This document shows positions 20,541 through 29,903 of a stretch of 64,000 nucleotides of DNA, in pieces (position 1 is the stretch's first letter; each line of letters opens with the position of its first letter). A model generated the notes under the pieces. It saw only the letters and a list, made by a program, of their open reading frames with translations, made no database searches and was not told the DNA's origin. This DNA is from Ahaetulla prasina (lineage: Eukaryota > Chordata > Lepidosauria > Squamata > Colubridae), in NCBI RefSeq assembly GCF_028640845.1, contig NC_080548.1, forward strand, positions 5,636,314-5,700,313, in the 5' to 3' direction. The translations under genes were made by a program, and so were the position numbers.

Positions 20541-21257
20541 TCAGCGAACCTTAACCTTACTTTTTTCACTGTTGAATTTCATTTTGTTAGATAGCGCCCA
20601 ATGTGGTATTAACACTTCACGTGATCTTGATTCTATCCCTCTGTTTATGCAGCCCAGAACTGCGTTGGCTTTTTTGGCAGCTGCTGCACACTGCTGGCTC
20701 ATATCTAAATGGTTGTCCACTAGGACTCCAAGATCCCTTCTCACAGTTGCTACTATTGAGCAAGGTACAACATTTACGGTACCTGTGCATTTTTTTTTTT
20801 TTTTGCCTAAATGTAGAACCTTACTTTTTTCACTGTTGAATTTCATTTTGTTAGATAGCGCCCAATGTTCAAGTCTGTCAAGATCTTTCTGTAACTTGAG
20901 CCTATCTCCTGGAGTGTTGGCTATTCCTGCCAGCTTGGTGTCATCTGCAAATTTGATGAGTTCCCCATCTATCCCCTCGTCCAAGTCATTGATGAAGATG
21001 TTGAAGAGTACTGGGCCTAAAACAGAGCCTTGGGGTACTCCACTGCATACTTCCCTCCATGTGGATGTAGTTCCATTGAGGACTACACGTTGAGTGCGGT
21101 TGGTCAGCCAGTTATGAATCCATCTGGTGGTGGTGCTGTCTAACCCACATTTTTCTACTTTATCTAGTAGTAGGTTATGGTCTACTTTATCAAATGCTTT
21201 ACTGAAATCCAAGTAAATTATATCGACAGCATTCCTCTGGTCTACTAATTTTGTCAT
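20541..21257 (-). pseudogene. CR1 ORF2 reverse transcriptase, C-terminal half
   Basis: A 238-codon open segment with [40 protein letters not shown] and the catalytic box [11 protein letters not shown], then the [17 protein letters not shown] block. Both catalytic aspartates of the FADD box are present. The true polypeptide would continue to the RPHLEYC...RATKMIRGL C-terminus seen in the copy at 59412-61346. Here it jumps instead into a repeat of its own [15 protein letters not shown] segment. The natural 5' part lies beyond the insertion, in 23445-23810. Family role: target-primed reverse transcription. Confidence 0.87.
20549..20600 (-). repeat. 52-bp local duplication of CR1 sequence
   Basis: The block encoding [15 protein letters not shown] occurs at 20817-20868 in its correct place and again at 20549-20600 as the terminal piece. 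Intervening sequence is normal CR1, so the second copy marks a rearrangement or template switch at the 3' end. Confidence 0.75.
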
Positions 21258-21299
21258 TTTGTCAAAGAATGCAATAAGATTAGTCTGGCATGATCTGTT

Positions 21300-23429
21300 G
21301 TTGTTGTTTTTTTAGTAAAAAAGTTTTATTTCCATTTTCCAACAACCTATTCAATATACAGTCTCTTATTCAACATTAGTCATTAACTTTCATTTGTTAC
21401 TTATTCGGACCTGCCCAGCTACCACTTCCTTAACAAACCTTTCCTCCTCCCTTCTCTACTTTCTTCTACTTTCTTCATCCTTCCTCTCCTTCGCTTTTCT
21501 ACATCTTCTCCTCCTTCCCTACTCTTCTCTTCCACCCTTTCTAACCCTCTCTCTTTCCCCTTTCTTCTTCCTCTCCTTTCCCCCTTTTCTACCTCTCTCT
21601 TTCCTACCTACTTTCTTCCTTCACTCTCTCCTCTCCCTTTCCATTCCCTTCTGAAATGGCAGCTGAGCAGCCCCGATTTCATTTCAAATTATTTCTATTT
21701 CTTAATTACATATCTTCAATCATTCCTTTACATTGATCCTTCATCTCCCCGCTCCCCTCCTCCTCCCCCTCCCACCCCCTGAGACTTCCTAGAACAAAGT
21801 ACAGGGTATAAGATTAACAATCATAAATTAAAATACAACATAAGTCATAATCCATAGTCACTCCTCTCTCTGTCCTTAACTCCCCTTCCAGAAACAAAAA
21901 AGTACATTCTTCTTCCAGTCCATTATATATCAGTCCATTCCACTCCTAAAATCTTCAGAATCTTCCAATTAAATTAGTATTTCCAGTTCATCAATAAAAT
22001 ACATAGTTTTTAATATCCAATCTTCATCAATTAACACCAAATATATATCAATCCATTCCACTCCTGAAGTCTTCAGAATCTTATAGTTTTTAATATCCAA
22101 TCTTCATCGATCAAGACCAAGACGATATTCCATCTTCCAGTATTCATTATAATATACCTTTCTTCCTTAAACAGTCTCCCAAATATAATTCATATTTCCA
22201 GCTTAAATTCTTAAATTTTTATCCAATCTCCAAAAGTAAACAATATCTTCTCATATCTTTAATATCACTTACATAAATCAAATAACATTGCTAATATTAA
22301 TATTTCTTCAATTTACCTTACATCTGTCAAATAACATTATTAAAATTATAACTTATATCCAAAATATATCAATTATAACAATTAAATTCTATTTAACCAA
22401 ATACCAACATTACATCCATAAATTTTTCTCTGTCCTCCAAAAGTTAAACAATATTCCATCTTCCCATTCCTTTATACCTCACATATATCAAATAGTAACA
22501 CCTTATACCCAAAATAAGTCAGTTGTAAAAATTAAACCCTATAAAAATACCATCAAAGTCACATCTTAAGCATTCTCCTTCCCCTTGTCTTCTATCTTAC
22601 ACATTTTCCACCATCTGCTCACCAATCAGCTTAACATCTAACAATAAAGAATTTCCAATCTTTAATATATTGGTGTAAAAATCTCTTGTTTAAAAACTTA
22701 TTAAGAAAAGATAAGCCTCCAAAAGTTCCTATAAAAAAAAAATTCCATATTTGAAGTGAAGAAGTTTCCAAGATTTTAGTAGTTAGTTCTGTTTGCTTAA
22801 GAGCCATTCTTAAATTGTAAAATCTACCAAAAAGAGAGAAAAAAAAATTCAATAAACTTTTCTTCTTAAACATTGTGATAAAGAAAAAGGTAAAAAAAAA
22901 ATCATTAACAGTTCTTATTCATTCCATTTAAAAAGTAGCTTGTTATGTTCTTCTCTTCCTTTGTCCTTTTATAGTTTCACTTTCCTTTGTATATTGCAAA
23001 CGCCATTTTAAATCCACTCAAGTTGAAAGTTAGTTCAAAGGAAAGCTATTTAAGAGCTGAAGTTAAGATTTATTACTTGCAAATTCTTGCTAGTCCTCCT
23101 ACTTTGTTCTGTCTGTGTTGAGTTCTCTTTAAAAATAAATCTTGGCACAGAGATGGTCGCGGCTTCTCGTTCTGTATAAACAGAAGCACCCTGGGCACGG
23201 AGCTTCGTCAGGCTAAAGGGGAGCTCTCACCCTTCGATCCCCTGGTTAAATTCCAGGGGCTCCCAGGGAGCTCTACCCAAACCTGACCACTCTTCCCTCC
23301 CCCTTCTCCCGGGGGAGAGAATTCCAAACCGTTTGACAGCCCATTTACGCTGTCAGGGACGGTTTGACGAAACCCAGGGCAGACGATCCCAAAGAAACGT
23401 CCACGAAGCCTGCGTTGCCAGCGGAAGTC
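21300..23429 (-). mobile_element. ORF-less L1-derived element with 15-bp TSD
   Basis: Flanked by CTGGCATGATCTGTT at 21285-21299 and 23430-23444. On the minus strand it opens with a GC-rich 5' UTR-like region (ACTTCCGCTGGCAACGCAGG...) comparable to the start of the element at 4781. It closes with a long polypurine stretch (complement of 21430-21650), a GACTTATG...ACCCTGTACTTTG segment and an A/AAC-rich tail. The GTATAxxCCTGTA...GGAAGTC block before the G-rich part matches 7000-7035. The middle 1 kb is AT-rich and has no ORF1 or ORF2. The longest frame, 22631-22873, is only 80 codons and resembles neither. It therefore depended on L1 proteins in trans. Confidence 0.78.
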
Positions 23430-23809
23430 CTGGCATGATCTGTTTTTGACAAACCCATGTTGGCTTTTGGTTATTACTTTGTTTGCTTCTAGGTGTTCGG
23501 TGATTCGTTGCTTGATTATCTTTTCCAGAATCTTCCCCGGTATTGAGGTCAGGCTGATAGGTCTGTAGTTTCCTGGATCTGTTTTTTTTCCTTTTTTGAA
23601 GATGGGAACTACATCAGCTCTTTTTCAGTCCTCTGGCAGCTCCCCTGTGCTCCAGGATCTTTGAAAGATATAGTTCAGTGGTTCTGAGATCACGTCTGCC
23701 AGTTCCTTCAGAACCTTGGGGTGTAATCCATCCCGTCCTGGTGATTTGAACTCGTCTAGGGTAGACAGGTGTTCACTTACCATTTTCTTCCCTATTTTAA
23801 CTTGTGTTT

Positions 23810-24652
23810 CTAATCTGTTTTTTGTAGTGCTGTTTTTGATAGGTTGGATTGTTTTTTCCTTTTATATAAAGACAGATGCAAAAAAAAAAATGAGTTAAGT
23901 AGATCTGCTTTCTCCCTGTTGCTTGTCATCTTCTTGCCACTTTCTCCCAGCAATGGGCCAATTGTTTCCTTGACTTTTTTCTTATTTTTAACATGTTGGA
24001 AGAAGCTTTTTTTGCTATTTTTTACTTTCATCACTAGCCTTTGTTCATTGTGAGCCTTAGCTTTCCTCACTTCATCTTTACAGGCTCGGGCTATTTGCTG
24101 ATATTCTGCCTTAGTTATTTGCCCCTCTTTCCACTTTTTATATTTGTCCTTTTTGTCTTTCAATTGGTCAGATAGTTCTTTATGCATCCATGCTGGTTTC
24201 TTTTGAGATCTATTATTTTTCTTCTTCATTGGTATTGTGCTAGACTGCGCTTTTATAATCTCACTTTTCAAAATTTCCCAAGCTTCTTGAGTTGTTTTCC
24301 CCCTGAGGATTCTCATCCATTGAATCCTTCTCAAGCTCTCTCTAAGTTTATTGAAATTAGCTCTCTTAAAGTCCAATACTCTAGTTTGATTTTGTTCTAC
24401 TACTTTTATTTGCTTAATGTCGAATTCCAATATTGTGTGGTCACTTGCCCCCAAGGTTCCTGTAGCTTCAACACCTTCTATCATTTCATATCTGTTAGTG
24501 AGAATTAAGTCCAGTATGGCTGATCCCCTTGTTGCCTTCTCTATTTTTTGGGAAACAAAGTTGTCTGCTAGGTTTGTTAGGAACCTGTTGGATCTTCCAC
24601 TTGGTGCAGAGTTTGTTTCCCAGTTGATGTCAGGGTAGTTAAAATCCCCCAT
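23810..24652 (-). pseudogene. CR1 ORF2, endonuclease end and linker (280 codons)
   Basis: Begins MGDFNYPDINWE, the GDFN motif of apurinic-endonuclease-like LINE nucleases, and includes TLGASDHTILEFDI with the catalytic SDH. A basic linker follows, with HKELSDQLKDKKDKYKKW and ARACKDEVRKAKAHNEQR. It ends by frameshift in an A-rich run near 23880. The RT N-terminus then continues in another frame to 23445 (FKKGK, NYRPISL and KSQHGF-like motifs are readable in translation). The 59412-61346 copy begins inside this same linker, giving a direct comparison. Confidence 0.87.
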
Positions 24653-24708
24653 TACTACTGTGATGTGCTTCCTACATACCTTAGTTAGCTGACTAGCAAA
24701 AAGTTCAT

Positions 24709-25188
24709 CTACTTCCTCTGTTTGGGTGACCTATAGTATAGACCTATGGTATTATCGTTTTTCACCCCTTTTATATTGACCCAAATACATTCAAGATGAT
24801 TTTCGTCATTGTTGTGCTCTATTTCTGTAGAGATGTAGTTATTTCTTATATATAGTGCAACTCCACCTCCTCTTTTATTTGGTCTATTTCTTTTAAATAA
24901 TTTATATCCCTCTAGCTGTATGTTCCATTTGTCAGTTTCTGTAATGACAACAATATCATATCTGCCCTCATTTACTTGAATTTCTAATTCACCCTGTTTA
25001 TTCCTCATACTCTGTGCATTGGTGTATAGACATTTGAGTCCATTTGGATTGACCTTGTGTTTACTGTCTACATAACCTGTGTTGACTGCCCCTACTTTCT
25101 TGCCACCTGTTGGTTTAGTGCACATGGTATGGCACTCACTGTTCAATGCTTGGTTTTGCTTGATAGCAGGGCTGATAGTCTTACCCAT
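24709..25188 (-). pseudogene. CR1 ORF2, endonuclease N-terminal part (159 codons)
   Basis: Shows CLYTNAQSMRNKQGELE, an N-x-x-S strand typical of APE-type nucleases. VVITETDKW (the catalytic ETD, usually ET) and KRGGGVALYIR follow. It terminates at YRSPKQRK just before the GDFN block in the next frame, so a small frameshift separates the two parts. ORF2 starts near the ATG at about 25188, shortly downstream of the ORF1 stop. Family role: nicks the insertion target. Confidence 0.85.
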
Positions 25189-25282
25189 ACAGACATCTAT
25201 GTTACATGCACTGATAACCCTTTTAGTTTTCGATTGCTGGGGACAGAAATTTTCTGTATCAGTTAATTCTCTGTCCCCACTG

Positions 25283-25421
25283 TTCAGTTTAAACGTTTAT
25301 CCAGAAAATCTGTGAATGTATTGCTAAACAACTCAGTCCCTTTCTTTGATGGATGCAATCCATCTCTTTTGTACAGTTTTTCATTGGACCAGTTGCAGAC
25401 ATCGTGACTAATAAAACCAAA
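25283..25421 (-). pseudogene. CR1 ORF1 C-terminus (esterase-like)
   Basis: Translation reads FISHDVCNWSNEKLYKRDGLHPSKKG...TELF and ends at a stop after DFLDKRLN. The DGLHPSKKG motif carries the Asp and His expected at the end of SGNH/GDSL-type esterase domains found in CR1 ORF1 proteins. Only about 43 codons remain, because upstream sequence gives way to the (CCCTT)n repeat. Confidence 0.65.
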
Positions 25422-25464
25422 GCCTTCCCTTCCCTTCCCTTCCCTTCCCTTCCCTTCCCTTCCA
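25422..25464. repeat. (CCCTT)n microsatellite
   Basis: About eight perfect CCCTT units interrupting the CR1 ORF1. Confidence 0.95.
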
Positions 25465-25650
25465 TTCTATCCTATCCTATTCTGTTCTATTCTATTCTAT
25501 GACTATCATTAAGTGTTGAACCTTATGATTCTTGATGAACGTATCTTTTCTTTTATGTGCACTGAGAGCATATGCACCAAGACAAATTCCTTGTGTGTCC
25601 AATCACATTTGGCCAATAAAAAAATCTATTCTATTCTATTCTATTCCAAT
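25465..25650. repeat. LINE-associated block flanked by (TTCTA)n
   Basis: A ~125-bp block (GACTATCATTAAGTGTTG...TTGGCCAATAAA) lies between two short (ATTCT)n runs. The reverse complement of the block is at 36656-36785, next to a long (AATAG)n array. Confidence 0.75.
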
Positions 25651-25658
25651 ATGATTTT

Positions 25659-25994
25659 TCAGAACCCATCTTCCCACTTGATTGTGGGGCCCCATTTGTC
25701 CAGCCAGGCTAGGCCTAGTATAATAGATTCTGACATCTTTGGAATTACTATGAATCTTATAAATTCATGATGTCTTCCAATTTCTAGGCCAATCAGTTCT
25801 GTAATTTGGGTGGCTGGGACTCCACCAATTAATGTTCCATCCACTTGGTGGAATTTAATCGGGTGTTTTAAGGTTAGTGTTTTGATTCCTAATTGGTTCA
25901 CAATTGACATCCCAATTAGAAATCTGGTACAGCTGGTATCTATAATGGCTGGCAACTCCCTCCGCTCCCCCCTCAGTGGAATTACTAAGTTCAC
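25659..25994 (-). pseudogene. Sushi-like Gypsy protease fragment (111 codons)
   Basis: Shows LPAIIDTSCTRFLIGMSIV, which aligns with the (V/I)DSGCT-x-x(L/F)I active site of this protease type, then a HPIKFHQVDGTLIGG segment and ESIILGLAWLDKWGP. The active-site triplet is D-T-S where the family has D-S/T-G, so the catalytic glycine is replaced. The first residues are supported by an open frame from 25994. What follows (IKWEDGF) is the normal boundary toward RT, where the sequence ends. Confidence 0.65.
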
Positions 25995-25999
25995 TTTGA

Positions 26000-26785
26000 T
26001 AGAAAAGGGGGAATGGGTGCACTCACCATTGTGTCATCTTCTCTGCTAGGGTCGTTGGGAGGGGCTTCAGCAGATGGAGATCCCTCGCTCTCTTCAGTGG
26101 GGAGGGGAACGTTCATGGGTTGTCTTGCAAATCGACTGGTGTCTGGGTTTCTTCTTGGAGGTTTTTTAACTCGGGCAGCGGTGGCTGGATGCTGTTGTGG
26201 GATGGGTGCTGGAGCAGTCAGAAGCCCGGTGTCCCATTTGGCCACCCCAGTAGCATTTCATCACTCTTGTTGGTTGAGGGGGGGGATTACTGCAGGCCAT
26301 GAGAGGGGCCGTCAGGCCAATGCTCCTCAGGGAGGCTCTTTGGCTGGTACTTGGGGGTGGGGGTGGATTTCCCTGTCCAGAGCTATGGACATGTTGTTCC
26401 AGTCTTGCAGCCGTTCAGGCACACCCCGGATCCCACAGGCTTTTCTGATTTCTTGATTGATAGCCTCTTTGAAATAGTAGAGGAGTATGCGGTCTGGCCA
26501 ATGCCCGAGGTTTCCTGCTACTTAAAGTCTAAAGTCCCATACAAAGTCTTTTAAGGGTTTGTTACCTAGTTTCATTGTTTTAATGGTGGCTTCACTGTCT
26601 GTGATACAATCCTGGTCTTCAAATTTGGCCCTGAGCAGTGCAGCAAACCCTGTGATGTCATTCAATTCTGCAACATGTTCATTGTAAAGCTGGGCAATCC
26701 ATTCAGAAGCTACTCCTTCATTCATTCCATCAGAAATTTCAGTTATTAAGTCCCTTTCCGATTCATATTGATCTCCAAATTGATC
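26000..26785 (-). pseudogene. Sushi-like Gypsy gag, capsid and zinc knuckle
   Basis: The frame 26725-26522 reads SEWIAQLYNEHVAELNDITGFAALLRAKFED and continues KTMKLGNKPLKDFVWDF. The spacing is that of a retrotransposon-gag capsid (W-A near the start, then F...L...F). After a frameshift, sequence near 26225-26270 encodes CYWGGQMGHRASDC, a zinc knuckle whose second cysteine is now glycine. A proline/serine-rich segment follows toward the protease. Confidence 0.6.
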
Positions 26786-27270
26786 TACATGAGCTCAGAC
26801 TCTGCTGAGGAAGCAAGCCAGTTTGGCCGGTGTGCCATCAAAAGTTGCTCTGAAGCAAGGGGGGGCTGGTTGGGGGGGCTGGGGAGGGGGGGCAGCTGCT
26901 CGGCTGCTGGCAGTTGGGGAGGAATTTGAGGCACAGCCATTGCAGGTTGCTGGACAGCCCCTTGCTGAGGGGAAGGGGCTGGTGATGCCGGAGTTGCTTG
27001 CTGGGCTCTAGAGGTGGGTGGAATCCCATCCAACTGCTGGATCAAACCCCCTTGTGCTGCTGGGATTGATGGGCCATACAGAGGCCAGGGAGATCCCTGG
27101 AAAATGGGAGCAGAGGAAGCTGGCTGCCACTGGCATTGGACCCATCCTTGTCCGGGGTAGACTCCCCAGCCTGGGGGGATGGAATTAGCAGGGGGGAACA
27201 CAACGGCCGGCAGGCAGAAAGATTCCGTAAGGGGCGGTTGCATTCCCCAAGACAGCTGTGTTGGATGCAT
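26785..27270 (-). pseudogene. Sushi-like Gypsy gag N-terminal region, proline/glutamine-rich
   Basis: A 161-codon frame dominated by P, Q and A (for example PASPAPSPQQGAVQQPAMAVPQIPPQLPAAEQ is its character). It has no folded domain I can name. It sits immediately upstream of the capsid piece on the same strand, so it is read as the Gag leader. The younger Gypsy is inserted about 125 bp further upstream. Confidence 0.5.
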
Positions 27271-27394
27271 CCCAGCTTTGTAACTTTCCTGCTGCGCTTG
27301 GGTGCTGATCGGATGATTTCTGGGCTTGTCAGAAAGGGCTTGAGGCCCCCATAATTTCCCCCTCTCTGCAAGGGGGAAAAGTGAACATCAGCTG

Positions 27395-27581
27395 TGTTAA
27401 GTTCGGGCAATGAAGAGGCAGGAGATGATACAAGTGACAACAGCTCTTTGGATTATTGTGATCCCAGCAAAAACCAACAGGCAAAACCCCTCTTTAAATA
27501 GTGTTTTGGCTGAGGCATCAGCCAATCAGCAACGTGCAATTTCCCGCCCAAATTTCCCTCCTGAAATTCAAATACATTACA
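27395..27581 (-). repeat. Gypsy 3' LTR
   Basis: 187 bp, reading TGTAATG...CTTAACA on the minus strand. It differs from the partner LTR at only a few sites. AGCTG follows at 27390-27394. Confidence 0.92.
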
Positions 27582-28108
27582 CTCCTCCCCTCCCAGAACA
27601 CCTTGTACCATATTTACATAGTTTTTTGCATAACCTTTGCATGTTATTTTTCCACGTAGTCACGCAGGTAGACGGGGCATCTCCTAACTCTTTCTGACCT
27701 GCGCAATTCATTCCCTGGGAGTGAGTCGAGCTGGTCGGAGGGACTGTTTGTTCCACCCAGCTCCTCCCCTGGGCCATCTGGCCCTGGATTATTGGCAGAG
27801 TCATCTCTGCTGTCCTCTGGAGGAGCTGGTTGGCGTCGCTGGACTTCTTCAGACTCAGCTAAGTCCTCCGATTGCCTCGGGGTTGAGTTAGCTGTTGGTT
27901 CAAATATTGGGTAGTCAGGGTCTGGCTATTTGGTTTCTGGATTGTTTTGTATCCTTTTTCGTAATTGATCTATGTGGCGTCTCCACACTCGGCCATCCCC
28001 CATGTCCACTATGTATGACTTTGGGCCCATTACTCCTACAATTGTTCCCTTTAGCCATGCTGGGCCCTCACTATAGATATGTGCCCATACTGGGTCACCT
28101 GTTGTCAT
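27577..28108 (-). pseudogene. Gypsy integrase C-terminal region (frameshifted)
   Basis: Two frames, 28108-27926 (TTGDPVWAHIYSEGPAWLKGTIVGVMGPKSY and continuing) and 27804-27577, are the counterparts of the C-terminal GPKSYVVEL and acidic/basic tail regions of the dimer. They are separated from each other and from the main pol frame by small indels. The tail ends just before the polypurine tract. Confidence 0.8.
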
Positions 28109-28170
28109 TGTTCAGGTTCTTCCCGTTGTGTTTTGGTACCCATCGGGGGAGTATGTTGGGTTTAACCGAT

Positions 28171-29652
28171 CTAGGGGCACCGGAGTCTTCTACCCATTAG
28201 TAACTCCGATGGGCTGCAGCCGGTGGTCACACAGGGAGTTCTATGTTGGACTGCCAGGAAGGTATCAATTTTGGATTGCCAATCTCCTGGGCTAATTCTA
28301 GATAGCGCTTCCTTGGCACTGCGTACGAAACGTTCTGCAAGTCTGTTCGTCGCTGGGTGGAAAGGCGTCGAGAGGACATGTCGGATGCCCTCTTCTGCCA
28401 AGTACCCCTCAAACTGGGTGGCCGTGAATTGTGGGCCATTATCGGACACTAGAGTGTCAGGCAACCCGTGTGTCACAAAAAGATGCCTCAATACTGTGAT
28501 TACAGCTTCCGCTGTTGTGGTTTTCATGAGTAAAATTTCTAACCACTTCGAGTAGGCATCTACCACAATTAAGAAGGTCTGCCCATGGAAAGGCCCGGCA
28601 AAATCTATATGGATCCTGGACCAAGGACCCTGGGGTTTCTCCCAATCCCTTATGGGGGCTGTTGGAGGTAGTGGCCTTGATTCTTGACATGCTTGGCATT
28701 TCCCTACCCTGTCACTAATGTCTTTATCCATTTGTGGCCACCACACGTAACTTCTCGGTAGGCTCTTCATCCTCACAATCCCCGGGTGGCCCACATGCAA
28801 TAGTTCCAACACATGCCCTCGTAATTTCTCCGGAATAACCACCCTATCCCCCCATAACAGACAACCCCCTTGTACCGACAGTTCCGAACGCGTTTTTGTA
28901 AATTCTTTGAACCGATCCCCCGGTGCAGTGGGCCATCCCCTCTGCACCCAACCGATCACAGTTCTTATGACAATGTCTTTGTAAGATGCCCTAGTCACTT
29001 CCGTAGATGTGACTGGGCCAGAGTCCAAAGAGTCAATTAACAAGATGGGCATCCCTGGGGTCGGGTCTTCGATAGTCTCTGGCAACGGGCATCTACTTAA
29101 AGCGTCCGCATGTCCCAAATCTTTGCCCGGTTGGTGAGACAGTTTGTACGAATATGCTACCAGGAAAATAGTCCAACGGGTCAGCCTGGGTGATAGTGCA
29201 ACCGGTGTTGGACGGTCCCCCGCCAAGAGTCCCAATAAAGGTCTGTGGTCTGTGACTATTTCAAATTGCCGCCCAAACAGGTATTCGTGGAATTTTTGAA
29301 CCCCAGAAACTATAGCCAGGGCTTCCCGGTCTAGTTGGCTATAGTTCCTTTCCGCTGCAGACATCGTGCGGGAAAAATATGCGATAGGGGCTTCTGAACC
29401 ATTCGGTAACCTGTGGCTGAGGACAGCCCCTACCCCGTAGGGTGATGCATCACAAACTAGTACTAATGGCAACGTCCCATTGTACTGGATTAGAAGGCTA
29501 TCGCTAGATAAGAGATTCTTAACGCCTTCAAATGCCTTAGCCTCAACCCTGCCCCAAGTCCAAACAGATTTTTTCGCTAGCAGTTTATGTAGCGGTTTGG
29601 CTACCGTTGCCTTATTTTTTAAAAATACCGCATAGAAGTTTACAAGCCCCAA
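28171..29652 (-). CDS. Gypsy RT C-terminus, RNase H and integrase (493 codons open)
   Basis: The longest open frame in the window, and an internal portion of the pol polyprotein (its first ATG is not a native start). It begins in the RT connection (LVNFYAVFLKNKATVAKPLH). RNase H follows, with LVLVCDASPYGVGAVLSH (first catalytic Asp), DREALAIVSGVQKF (Glu) and VTDHRPLLGLL. A His-containing tail GHADALSRC leads to the integrase HHCC finger (HVGHPG...CQACQ) and the D-D-E core (IDFAG, VSDNGPQF, LAERFVRSAKE). All these catalytic residues are present. Stops flank it on both sides, so it is not expressed as written. Confidence 0.9.
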   Translation of the reverse strand: MGLVNFYAVFLKNKATVAKPLHKLLAKKSVWTWGRVEAKAFEGVKNLLSSDSLLIQYNGTLPLVLVCDASPYGVGAVLSHRLPNGSEAPIAYFSRTMSAAERNYSQLDREALAIVSGVQKFHEYLFGRQFEIVTDHRPLLGLLAGDRPTPVALSPRLTRWTIFLVAYSYKLSHQPGKDLGHADALSRCPLPETIEDPTPGMPILLIDSLDSGPVTSTEVTRASYKDIVIRTVIGWVQRGWPTAPGDRFKEFTKTRSELSVQGGCLLWGDRVVIPEKLRGHVLELLHVGHPGIVRMKSLPRSYVWWPQMDKDISDRVGKCQACQESRPLPPTAPIRDWEKPQGPWSRIHIDFAGPFHGQTFLIVVDAYSKWLEILLMKTTTAEAVITVLRHLFVTHGLPDTLVSDNGPQFTATQFEGYLAEEGIRHVLSTPFHPATNRLAERFVRSAKEALSRISPGDWQSKIDTFLAVQHRTPCVTTGCSPSELLMGRRLRCP

Positions 29653-29903
29653 GAATGCTTGTAATTCTGCTTTTTTTTTCGGGGTTGGGGCCTTTCTAAT
29701 GGCTCACACTTTGCTCTCAGTTGGGTGGATGCCTTCCTGATCTATCCAGTAACCCAAGAATTCTACAGATTCAACTCCTATCTGGCATTTGTTGAGTTTA
29801 ACCTTAAGTCCCGCAGACCTGAAAATGCCCAAAACCTTCCGCAATTTGACCCCTAATTCTTCCAAGTTTTCTGCCGATACCAGTACATCGTTGAAATATG
29901 GGA

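Larger units (their letters stand above)
20549..25421 (-). mobile_element. CR1 LINE, split by a 2.1-kb insertion
   Basis: Read right to left: the end of ORF1 (esterase-like, 25421-25283), the ORF2 endonuclease (25188-24650), the linker, and the reverse transcriptase (from about 23800). The RT is interrupted at 23430 and resumes at 21284, ending near 20549. Duplicated CTGGCATGATCTGTT marks the insertion. The plus-strand CR1 at 59412-61346 gives an uninterrupted sequence across the same point, confirming it. The 5' end is replaced by a (CCCTT)n tract. The 3' end lacks the usual CR1 tail because of a local duplication at 20549-20600. Confidence 0.88.
25655..27394 (-). mobile_element. Older Ty3/Gypsy element, Sushi-like, 3' part (gag-protease)
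   Basis: Minus-strand frames give a proline-rich Gag N-terminal region, a capsid piece, a zinc knuckle and a protease. Motif style resembles the Sushi-class elements from which the mammalian PEG10/RTL genes derive. The element continues beyond the younger insertion at 31992 and is cut off at 25655 by the (TTCTA)n block. No RT or integrase of this element is in the window. Stops and frameshifts occur throughout. Confidence 0.6.

Noticed and set aside
20572..21093. Plus-strand 173-codon frame
   Set aside because: Antisense shadow of the CR1 reverse transcriptase on the minus strand.
22288..22569. ORF in the ORF-less L1 relative
   Set aside because: The frame is antisense to the element, AT-driven and without domain.
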